Positions 13,209 to 18,171 of a stretch of DNA of 18,171 nucleotides are shown here, one piece after another. The stretch is from Actinomycetes bacterium (GTDB lineage: Bacteria > Actinomycetota > Acidimicrobiia > Acidimicrobiales > RAAP-2), in assembly GCA_021841725.1 (NCBI GenBank), contig JAKCEC010000009.1, forward strand, positions 1 to 18,171, in the 5' to 3' direction. A program made the translations under genes and the position numbers. Position 1 is the first letter of the stretch. Each line of letters starts with the position of its first letter. Below the pieces are notes generated by a model. It had not been told where the DNA came from, ran no database searches, and saw only the letters and a program-made list of their open reading frames with translations.

Positions 13209-13223
13209 GTGTCAATTTGACAC
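13209..13223 (+). promoter_or_regulatory. Palindrome at the tRNA-Thr transcription start
   Basis: GTGTCAATTTGACAC is a perfect inverted repeat of 7-base arms around a central base. It lies between the -10 box and the mature tRNA-Thr, so it overlaps the first transcribed bases. It fits an operator or a small 5' hairpin. Confidence 0.5.
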
Positions 13224-13227
13224 GACC

Positions 13228-13299
<72 letters not shown>

Positions 13300-13304
13300 C
13301 GCCA

Positions 13305-13381
13305 GGCGGCGTAGCTAAGGTGGTTAGAGCACACGGCTCATAATCGTGGTGTCGCGGGTTCGACTCCCGCCGCCGCTACCA
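13305..13381 (+). tRNA. tRNA-Met, elongator type (anticodon CAT)
   Basis: Acceptor arms GGCGGCG (13305-13311) and CGCCGCT (13371-13377) pair with a G-T at the end. The anticodon stem CACGG/TCGTG holds CTCATAA, anticodon CAT. The paired first position argues against an initiator tRNA, which carries a mismatch there. An encoded CCA ends at 13381. A CAT tRNA read as Ile after lysidine modification is possible, but the sequence matches elongator Met well. Confidence 0.93.
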
Positions 13382-13383
13382 GG

Positions 13384-13426
13384 CGCAGTACCGCAGTACC
13401 GCAGACGCAGTGACGCAGTACCGACG
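13384..13426 (+). repeat. Short repeated units in the rpmG leader
   Basis: The unit GCAGTACC occurs three times in this stretch, twice in direct succession and once after a degenerate GCAGACGCAGTGAC. The last copy ends in GTACCGACG, which also appears in the leaders of secE and rplJ. The repeats lie between tRNA-Met and the rpmG ribosome-binding site. Confidence 0.6.
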
Positions 13427-13439
13427 AGGAGAGAGCGAA

Positions 13440-13604
13440 ATGGCGAAGAACGAGAAGCGCGTGCAGGTCACCCTGGCCTGTGAGGAGTGCAAACGGCGTA
13501 ATTACATCACGATGAAGAACAAGATCAACGACCGTGAGCGCATCGAGATGAAGAAGTACTGCCAATGGGAGCGCAAGCACACCACGCACAAGGAGACCCG
13601 CTAG
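13440..13604 (+). CDS. rpmG: 50S ribosomal protein L33
   Basis: This 54-residue protein of the large subunit is clear from [18 protein letters not shown] at 11-28 and [17 protein letters not shown] at the end. Zinc-binding L33 has two CxxC pairs. Here the first is intact (CEEC) but the second reads CQWE, so the fourth cysteine is Glu. A full zinc ribbon would therefore be incomplete. I chose the ATG at 13440, preceded by GAGGAGAGAG. An in-frame ATG at 13410 would add ten non-conserved residues. Position after tRNA-Thr and tRNA-Met is standard for actinomycetes. Confidence 0.97.
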   Translation: MAKNEKRVQVTLACEECKRRNYITMKNKINDRERIEMKKYCQWERKHTTHKETR

Positions 13605-13611
13605 GGGGCAT

Positions 13612-13623
13612 CCCCGCGCGGGG
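13612..13623 (+). terminator. Hairpin downstream of rpmG
   Basis: CCCCGCGCGGGG is a perfect 12-base palindrome, 8 bases after the rpmG stop. A pyrimidine-rich stretch (TTTCTTCCC) begins about 11 bases after it. It may weakly end the tRNA-Thr/rpmG transcript before the tRNA-Trp promoter. Confidence 0.4.
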
Positions 13624-13626
13624 TGG

Positions 13627-13632
13627 TAGGCT
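13627..13632 (+). promoter_or_regulatory. Candidate -10 box upstream of tRNA-Trp
   Basis: TAGGCT is the same hexamer as in the tRNA-Tyr promoter. No clear -35 box is seen. The start would be near 13640, giving a 40-base leader that contains a 7-bp hairpin (13648-13654 with 13667-13673). Confidence 0.4.
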
Positions 13633-13679
13633 GTTTCTTCCCTACGGGCACCCGCTGGTTTCACGCCGGGTGCGCGCAG

Positions 13680-13752
13680 AGGGCAGTGGCTCAATTGGTA
13701 GAGCACCGGTCTCCAAAACCGGGGGTTGGGGGTTCGAGTCCCTCCTGCCCTG
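13680..13752 (+). tRNA. tRNA-Trp (anticodon CCA)
   Basis: Acceptor arms AGGGCAG (13680-13686) and CTGCCCT (13745-13751) pair fully. The anticodon stem CCGGT/ACCGG holds CTCCAAA, giving anticodon CCA. The T loop is TTCGAGT and the discriminator is G. CCA at the 3' end is not encoded. It immediately precedes secE, as in most actinomycetes. Confidence 0.97.
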
Positions 13753-13798
13753 CTCCCGGCAGTTGACGTAGTACCGACGACGTAACGAAAGACGAGAG

Positions 13799-14062
13799 AT
13801 GAACCGCGAACAGAAGCGCATCATGCAGCGACAGGGTCAGGTGGGTGCGAACGCATCCGATCGTCGTCGTGCGCAGCGCGCGACGCCGCGCGAGTTCTTC
13901 ACCCAGGTCCGCGAGGAATTGCGTCAGGTCGCGTGGCCGACGCGACCCGAGACCATCAACTACACGTCCATCGTGGCCTTCGTCCTCATCTTCATGACCC
14001 TCTTGATCTTCGGCTTGGGCGCGGGATTCTCGAAGTTCGTCACGTTCCTCTTCCAGAAGTAA
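13799..14062 (+). CDS. secE: Preprotein translocase subunit SecE
   Basis: This 87-residue protein is the small clamp subunit of the SecYEG channel in the cytoplasmic membrane. A basic N-terminal region is followed by the conserved amphipathic stretch FFTQVREELRQVAWPTRPET at 33-52 and one membrane helix at about 55-78. This single-helix form is usual outside Enterobacteria. GACGAGAG precedes the ATG. It is followed 9 bases later by nusG, the near-universal gene pair. I see no strong promoter of its own and think it is read from the tRNA-Trp region. Confidence 0.96.
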   Translation: MNREQKRIMQRQGQVGANASDRRRAQRATPREFFTQVREELRQVAWPTRPETINYTSIVAFVLIFMTLLIFGLGAGFSKFVTFLFQK

Positions 14063-14071
14063 AGCGAGATC

Positions 14072-14743
14072 ATGAACGACGCGACGACCCCCACCGAGCA
14101 CGACGAGAATGACCTCGACGAGACCGAGATCCTCGACGTCACGATCATCGACGAGGACTCCGACGACGAGCCCGTCGCCGAGAGCGCCTTTGACCGCCCC
14201 GGCCGTTGGTACATCGTGCACACCTTCGCGGGTCACGAGAAGAAGGTCATCGGCGCGCTCAACAACATCATCAAGAGCCGTGAACTGACCGACCAGATCT
14301 ACGAGATCTACCTGCCCGAAGAGGACGTGACCGAGTTCAAGTCGGGCAAGAAGGTCACGGTCGCCAAGCGCATGTTCCCCAGTTACTTGCTCATTCGCTG
14401 CGAGCCGGACCCCGAGATCTTCTACGTGATCGGCTCCACGCCCGGCGTCACCGGCTTCGTCGGGGCCGAGAAGACCCGGCCCACGGCGCTCACGCGTCGT
14501 GAGGTGGACAACATCATCCGACCCCAGGTCGAGGGCGTCGAGGTTCCGGCGGCCAAGCGACGCCTCCCCACGCACGAATTCGAGATCAACGACACCGTGC
14601 AGATCAAGAGCGGGCCCTTCGCCACGTTCTCGGGCCACGTGGCCGAGATCAACGAGGACCAACTCAAGGTCAAGGTCCTCGTGGACATCTTCGGTCGCGA
14701 GACGCCCGTCGAACTCGATTTCACGCAGATTACGAAGCTCTAG
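14072..14743 (+). CDS. nusG: Transcription termination/antitermination protein NusG
   Basis: This 223-residue factor binds RNA polymerase and couples it with Rho or the ribosome. After an acidic, non-conserved extension of about 43 residues typical of actinomycete NusG, the NGN domain starts at RWYIVHTFAGHEKKV (45-59) and includes FPSYLLIRCEPD. The C-terminal KOW domain has GPFATFSGHVAEINEDQLKV and ends in ELDFTQITKL. Spacing to secE (9 bases) and rplK (16 bases) indicates one transcript. Confidence 0.98.
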   Translation: MNDATTPTEHDENDLDETEILDVTIIDEDSDDEPVAESAFDRPGRWYIVHTFAGHEKKVIGALNNIIKSRELTDQIYEIYLPEEDVTEFKSGKKVTVAKRMFPSYLLIRCEPDPEIFYVIGSTPGVTGFVGAEKTRPTALTRREVDNIIRPQVEGVEVPAAKRRLPTHEFEINDTVQIKSGPFATFSGHVAEINEDQLKVKVLVDIFGRETPVELDFTQITKL

Positions 14744-14759
14744 GTCCTAAGGAGACACC

Positions 14760-15185
14760 ATGGCCAAGAAAATTATTGCCGTCGTCAAGATTCAGCTCCA
14801 GGCGGGCGGCGCCACGCCCGCCCCACCGGTGGGTACCGCCCTCGGGCCCCACGGTATCCAGACCATGGAGTTCTGCAAGCAGTACAACGCCGCCACCGAG
14901 GCGATGAAGGGCACGGTCATCCCGGTCGACATCTCGATCTACGACGACCGTTCCTTCACCTTCGTGCTCAAGACCCCGCCGACGCCGGTGCTCTTGCGCC
15001 AGGCCGCCGGCATCGACAAGGGCGCGCACCTGGCCGGCCGCGAGACGGTCGCCACGGTGACCATGGCCCAAATCGAAGAGATCGCCACCACCAAGATCAA
15101 GGACCTCAACACCGACGACCTCGAGCAGGCCAAGCTGCAGATTGCCGGCACGGCGCGCTCGATGGGCATCTCGGTCGCGGGCTAG
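14760..15185 (+). CDS. rplK: 50S ribosomal protein L11
   Basis: This 141-residue protein of the GTPase-associated centre contacts 23S rRNA and is the site where RelA senses stalled ribosomes. The N-terminal domain shows IKLQ-type strand [16 protein letters not shown] at 10-25, and the linker [19 protein letters not shown] follows. The C-terminal rRNA-binding domain has [13 protein letters not shown] and ends [16 protein letters not shown] lies just upstream of the ATG. rplA follows after 9 bases. Confidence 0.98.
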   Translation: MAKKIIAVVKIQLQAGGATPAPPVGTALGPHGIQTMEFCKQYNAATEAMKGTVIPVDISIYDDRSFTFVLKTPPTPVLLRQAAGIDKGAHLAGRETVATVTMAQIEEIATTKIKDLNTDDLEQAKLQIAGTARSMGISVAG

Positions 15186-15194
15186 GAGAGAACA

Positions 15195-15911
15195 ATGAAG
15201 CACGGAAAGAACTACCAGAACGCGTTGGCCCAGGTCAACCGCGAGGAGTTGATCACGGTCAACGAGGCCCTCGACAAGGTGAAGACCCTCGCCACCGCGA
15301 AGTTCGACGAGACCGTCGAGCTCGCCGTGCGCCTCGGGGTCGACCCGCGCAAGGCGGAGCAGATCGTGCGCGGAACCCTCTCGCTGCCCGCGGGCACCGG
15401 TAAGACCAACCGCATCGCGGTGTTCGCCTCGGGCGAGAACGCCCAAGCGGCGCGCGACGCCGGCGCGGACTTCGTGGGAGCCGACGACCTGGTCGCGCGG
15501 GTGGCCGGCGGATTCTTGGACTTCGACATCGCCATCGCGACCCCCGACCTCATGGGCCAGGTGGGTGGCCTGGGCCGCGTGCTCGGACCGCGCGGACTCA
15601 TGCCGAACCCCAAGACCGGCACCGTCACCATGGACGTGGCCAAGGCGGTCGCCGAATTCAAGGGGGGACGCGTCGAATACCGCACCGACAAGATCGGCAA
15701 CGTCCAGTTGCGCGTCGGCAAGGTGAGCTTCTCGCGCGAGGACCTGGCCAAGAACGTGCACGCCGTCATCGACGAACTGGTGCGCGTCAAGCCCGCCAGT
15801 GCCAAGGGGCGCTACCTCCTCTCGATCACGGTCTCGTCGACCATGGGCGTCGGGGTGAAGATCGATCCGACGCACACCCGCGACCTCGACGAGGTCCTGG
15901 CCCCGGCCTGA
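15195..15911 (+). CDS. rplA: 50S ribosomal protein L1
   Basis: This 238-residue protein forms the L1 stalk that handles the exiting tRNA and can repress its own mRNA. Typical sequence includes KFDETVELAVRLGVDPRKAEQIVRGTLSLPAGTGK (in two halves around residue 50), GLGRVLGPRGLMPNPKTGTV and the C-terminal strand GRYLLSITVSSTMGVGVKID. GGAGAG lies before the ATG, and the length is normal. It is the last gene before a new promoter. Confidence 0.98.
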   Translation: MKHGKNYQNALAQVNREELITVNEALDKVKTLATAKFDETVELAVRLGVDPRKAEQIVRGTLSLPAGTGKTNRIAVFASGENAQAARDAGADFVGADDLVARVAGGFLDFDIAIATPDLMGQVGGLGRVLGPRGLMPNPKTGTVTMDVAKAVAEFKGGRVEYRTDKIGNVQLRVGKVSFSREDLAKNVHAVIDELVRVKPASAKGRYLLSITVSSTMGVGVKIDPTHTRDLDEVLAPA

Positions 15912-15918
15912 GCCGCTT

Positions 15919-15948
15919 TTGACGGGCGCGACCCCGCGTCACTACGAT
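15919..15948 (+). promoter_or_regulatory. Promoter of the rplJ-rplL operon
   Basis: TTGACG (15919-15924) and TACGAT (15943-15948) are separated by 18 bases, a near-consensus sigma-70 promoter. It begins 8 bases after the rplA stop. Transcription should start near 15955, leaving a leader of about 170 bases. Confidence 0.75.
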
Positions 15949-15954
15949 GTACCG

Positions 15955-16123
15955 ACGCACGAAAGTGCCATAGTTTGAAATACGCCGAAGACATCCGGTG
16001 TGGGGGGACCCACTTAAGTGGCCGCGAGGCCAGCCTGACGAGGAATTCGAGCTCACCGCAGGGTGTCTCGTTTGCTGCGATGTCCGAGGCCCGTACCGGG
16101 CGGCATCCGGTGAAGGAGTTCAC
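15955..16123 (+). promoter_or_regulatory. L10 leader of rplJ-rplL mRNA
   Basis: This non-coding leader resembles the L10 leader family, where the L10-(L12) complex binds its own mRNA to hold back translation. It has the typical CGCCGAAGACATCCGGTG near 15983-16000. Small hairpins follow: GTGGG/CCCAC (16000-16004 with 16009-16013), the palindrome CCACTTAAGTGG (16010-16021), and GGCC/GGCC with a GCGA tetraloop (16020-16031). The first and second share bases, as do the second and third, so they cannot form together. CATCCGGTG recurs at 16104-16112, beside the ribosome-binding site GAAGGAG. Confidence 0.75.
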
Positions 16124-16843
16124 ATGAGCAAGATTCGCCCCGCGAAGGTCGCCACCGTCGACGAACTCAAGGCCAAGGTCGATGCGACGTCGTCGGTGCT
16201 CGTCACCGAATACCGCGGACTCACCGTGGCCGAGATCTCCAAGATCCGTCGGCAGCTGCGCACCCTGGGCGCCGACTACAAGGTGTTCAAGAACACGCTG
16301 GTTCGTCGGGCGGTCGCGGGGACCAGCGTCGAGCCGATGACCCCGTTCCTCGAGGGACCCACCGCCATTGCCTTCGTCGACGGCGACATCTCGGCGGTCG
16401 CCAAGGCGTTGCGCGACCTGGCCAAGGGGTCGCCCAAGCTGGTCCTCAAGGGGGGCGTGCTCGACGGCAAGGCCCTCAGCCCCAAGGACATCGGGGCCCT
16501 CGCCGACCTGCCGAGCCGTGACGTGCTGCTGGCGCAGATCGCCGGCGCGTTGGCCTCGCCCCTGCGCACCATGGCCGGCCTCTTGAAGGCCGTGCCCCAA
16601 AACTTCGCCTACGGCCTCTCGGCCCTGCTCGACTCCCAGGGTGGCCCCGTGGCCACGCCGGCCGCCGACACCGCCGAGCCGGCCGCCGAGACTCCGGCCG
16701 GGGTCGAGGAAGCTGTGTCCACAGCGAGCGACGACGCCGCGACACCCGTCGCGGAGGTCGAGGCGGAGGTCGAGGTCCCCGTGACCGACACCGACGCGGA
16801 CTCCGAGGCGCCCGAGGGCGTCGCGAGCGAACCGGCCGAATAA
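16124..16843 (+). CDS. rplJ: 50S ribosomal protein L10 with long acidic C-terminal tail
   Basis: L10 is the base of the L7/L12 stalk that recruits translation GTPases. The core (1-172) is normal: VLVTEYRGLTVAEISKIRRQL at 25-45, YKVFKNTLVRRA at 52-63, FLEGPTAIAF at 75-84 and the C-terminal L12-binding helix. Family members are usually about 165-180 residues. This one has 239 because of a tail of about 67 residues rich in Ala, Glu, Asp, Pro and Val, with no hydrophobic segment. The ATG at 16124 follows GAAGGAG. An open frame reaches back to 15998 through the leader and is not real coding. Confidence 0.96.
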   Translation: MSKIRPAKVATVDELKAKVDATSSVLVTEYRGLTVAEISKIRRQLRTLGADYKVFKNTLVRRAVAGTSVEPMTPFLEGPTAIAFVDGDISAVAKALRDLAKGSPKLVLKGGVLDGKALSPKDIGALADLPSRDVLLAQIAGALASPLRTMAGLLKAVPQNFAYGLSALLDSQGGPVATPAADTAEPAAETPAGVEEAVSTASDDAATPVAEVEAEVEVPVTDTDADSEAPEGVASEPAE

Positions 16844-16886
16844 CCCACCATCGCAGTAACGAAACGAAGAAAAGAAAGGAATCACC

Positions 16887-17279
16887 ATGGCTGGAACATT
16901 GACCAAGGAGCAGATTCTCGACGGCATTGCTGAGCTGTCGGTGATCGAGCTCAGCGAGCTCCTCAAGGAGTTCGAGGAGAAGTTTGGCGTGACCGCGGCG
17001 GCCCCGGTGGCCGTGGCGGCCCCCGCGGCGGCCGGCGGCGGCGCCGACGTCGAAGCGGCGGAGGAGAAGAGCGACTTTGACGTCATCTTGACCAGTGGCG
17101 GCGAGAAGAAGATCGCCGTCATCAAGGAAGTCCGCGCCCTGACCAACCTCGGGCTGAAGGAAGCCAAGGACCTCGTCGACGGTGCCCCCAAGCCCGTGCT
17201 CGAGAAGGTCTCCAAGGCCGACGCCGACAAGGCCAAGGCCGCCCTCGAGGCCGCCGGCGCCACCGTCGAACTCAAGTAA
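16887..17279 (+). CDS. rplL: 50S ribosomal protein L7/L12
   Basis: This 130-residue stalk protein is present in several copies per ribosome and activates translation GTPases. The N-terminal dimer region is followed by an Ala/Gly-rich hinge at about 35-60, then the conserved C-terminal domain [23 protein letters not shown] and [25 protein letters not shown] precedes the ATG. It follows rplJ by 43 bases and ends just before a strong hairpin. Confidence 0.98.
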   Translation: MAGTLTKEQILDGIAELSVIELSELLKEFEEKFGVTAAAPVAVAAPAAAGGGADVEAAEEKSDFDVILTSGGEKKIAVIKEVRALTNLGLKEAKDLVDGAPKPVLEKVSKADADKAKAALEAAGATVELK

Positions 17280-17296
17280 TCACTGCGGTTTGCACG

Positions 17297-17324
17297 GGCC
17301 CCGACCGGTTCGCCGGTCGGGGCC
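17297..17324 (+). terminator. Terminator of rplJ-rplL
   Basis: GGCCCCGACCGG (17297-17308) pairs exactly with CCGGTCGGGGCC (17313-17324) over a TTCG tetraloop, a very stable 12-bp stem 17 bases after the stop. No T-tract follows, which is usual for GC-rich actinomycetes. Confidence 0.75.
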
Positions 17325-17347
17325 TCGTCCACCGTGGCGCCGGGTGC

Positions 17348-17376
17348 TTGACGGCGGTGAAGAATTTGCCTAGGGT
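17348..17376 (+). promoter_or_regulatory. Candidate promoter P1 of rpoB
   Basis: TTGACG (17348-17353) and TAGGGT (17371-17376) are spaced by 17 bases, near the sigma-70 consensus. The start would be near 17383, leaving a leader of about 170 bases before the TTG start. Confidence 0.65.
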
Positions 17377-17396
17377 GAGCGAAGCCTCCGTGGCCG

Positions 17397-17414
17397 CGCC
17401 CGTCATCACGGGCG
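17397..17414 (+). repeat. Hairpin in the rpoB leader
   Basis: CGCCCGT (17397-17403) pairs with ACGGGCG (17408-17414) over CATC. It lies just after the P1 start and before the second candidate promoter, and may pause or attenuate transcripts from P1. Confidence 0.5.
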
Positions 17415-17418
17415 TCAC

Positions 17419-17448
17419 TTGCGTATGCTCGCCCTAGAGTAGTAGTGT
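17419..17448 (+). promoter_or_regulatory. Candidate promoter P2 of rpoB
   Basis: TTGCGT (17419-17424) and TAGTGT (17443-17448) are 18 bases apart. TAGAGT at 17435-17440 is an alternative -10. The match is poorer than P1. Confidence 0.4.
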
Positions 17449-17555
17449 CGAAAGACCGTGTCCCTGCGCTCTATTTTGTCATCCCCTGACGAGGTTTTCG
17501 CACTAGAGGCGCGTAATCAATGCAGTAGCCACCCACTTACACGGAGGATAGACCG

Positions 17556-18171
17556 TTGACGTCTCGGTCCACTAGCCCCGAACGCTTTAATTTCTCGGCC
17601 CTGGGTGAAGCTCACCCCCTGCCCAATCTCCTGGAGATCCAGCGCGACAGTTTCGACCTGTTCATGAAGCAGGGACTGCGCGAGGCCTTCGAAGCCCTGT
17701 CGCCCATCTCGGATTTCACGGGTCGCCTGTCGCTCGAACTCGAGTTCGACCCCGACGACCCGGACCTCAAGAGTCCGCCGAAATTCACCGTCGAGGAGTG
17801 CCGCCAGCGCGCGACCACCTTCTCCCAGCCCATCTTCGTGCGCGCGCGCTTCCTGAACTCCGAAACCGGTGAGATCAAGGAACAGACCGTCTTCATGGGC
17901 GACTTCCCGATCATGACCGAACAGGGCACCTTCATCATCAACGGCACCGAGCGCGTCGTGGTCAGTCAACTCGTGCGGTCGCCCGGCGTGTTGTTCCAGC
18001 CCGGCAAGGACGAGAAGGTCGCCTTCGAGGGCACGATCCACCCCAGCCGCGGCGAGTGGCTCCAGGTCGACCTCGAGGAGAAGAAGAACAAGGCGGCCAA
18101 CGCCGGCGCGCGCATCGCGCGCAAGCGCCGCATCTCGATCTTCACGCTGCTGCGCGCCCTGGACACCTCCA
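17556..18171 (+). CDS. rpoB: DNA-directed RNA polymerase subunit beta (partial, 5' end)
   Basis: The frame from 17556 runs off the window after 205 codons. It encodes the N-terminus of the beta subunit: LLEIQRDSFDLFM near residue 25, SPISDFTGRLSLELEF, EECRQRATTFSQPIFVRARF, then the conserved FMGDFPIMTEQGTFIINGTERVVVSQLVRSPGV (in two parts, split near residue 120). The start appears to be TTG, with GGAGG at 17543-17547 eight bases upstream. The nearest upstream ATG (17520) is out of frame and followed at once by a stop. Rifampicin-binding regions lie beyond the window. Confidence 0.97.
   Translation, partial: MTSRSTSPERFNFSALGEAHPLPNLLEIQRDSFDLFMKQGLREAFEALSPISDFTGRLSLELEFDPDDPDLKSPPKFTVEECRQRATTFSQPIFVRARFLNSETGEIKEQTVFMGDFPIMTEQGTFIINGTERVVVSQLVRSPGVLFQPGKDEKVAFEGTIHPSRGEWLQVDLEEKKNKAANAGARIARKRRISIFTLLRALDTS

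Noticed and set aside
13305..13381. Initiator tRNA-Met
   Set aside because: The first and last acceptor positions pair (G-T), whereas bacterial initiator tRNA has a mismatch there. The body matches elongator tRNA-Met.
13384..13426. Possible CRISPR-like or satellite repeat
   Set aside because: Units are only 8 bases, irregular, without spacers and confined to a gene leader.
15998..16123. In-frame ATG at 15998 as an upstream start of L10
   Set aside because: It would translate the structured leader. The ATG at 16124 has GAAGGAG and matches the usual L10 N-terminus MSKIRPAKV.
15812..17332. Minus-strand open frame (506 codons) across rplJ and rplL
   Set aside because: It lies antisense to three highly conserved features (L10 leader, rplJ, rplL) and has a Ser/Ala/Gly-rich translation without a domain.

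Overview
The window is about 18 kb of GC-rich bacterial chromosome. It is almost certainly from an actinomycete-type bacterium (Actinomycetota). Three things point there: the order tRNA-Thr, tRNA-Met, rpmG, tRNA-Trp, secE, nusG, rplK, rplA, rplJ, rplL, rpoB; an MptB-type polyprenol-phosphomannose-dependent mannosyltransferase; and several starts that look leaderless (a TANNNT box 6 to 8 nt before the start codon). The hadABC genes that mycobacteria carry between rpmG and tRNA-Trp are absent. A deep-branching lineage such as Acidimicrobiia is possible, but this is a guess from gene content.

The left half (1 to about 8.3 kb) is an envelope-glycan region. In order it holds the probable C-terminal tail of a glycosyltransferase; a class I SAM methyltransferase; a DUF2142-type polytopic protein apparently coupled to a tiny upstream ORF; a minus-strand pair of a family 2 glycosyltransferase followed by a MOP-type flippase; and a plus-strand operon of a DPM1-like polyprenyl-phosphate sugar synthase, a DUF2304 membrane protein and a 635-residue polytopic membrane protein of unknown function with a GT-C-like acidic loop. 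A TesB-like acyl-CoA thioesterase follows on the minus strand.

The middle (9.2 to 13.2 kb) has two tandem GtrA-family paralogues, a YajQ-family nucleotide-binding protein on the opposite strand, tRNA-Tyr, an MptB-like mannosyltransferase and a GNAT acetyltransferase. DPM-like synthase, GtrA proteins and MptB/DUF2142/GT-C-like proteins fit one scheme: a sugar is loaded on a polyprenyl phosphate, moved across the membrane, and transferred to an exported glycan by outside-facing GT-C enzymes. That scheme is inferred from family knowledge.

The right third (13.2 to 18.2 kb) is the conserved translation/transcription cluster: tRNA-Thr, tRNA-Met, rpmG, tRNA-Trp, secE, nusG, rplK, rplA, then a clear promoter and L10-type leader before rplJ-rplL, a strong hairpin terminator, two candidate promoters and the first 205 codons of rpoB (TTG start). 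Oddities are an L33 with three of the four zinc-ribbon cysteines, an L10 with a 67-residue acidic tail, and repeated leader motifs.

I see no mobile element, CRISPR array, phage gene or recognised defence system. The part with most room for novelty is the glycan machinery, especially the DPM-like/DUF2304/635-residue operon. No stretch over 300 bases lacks a gene.
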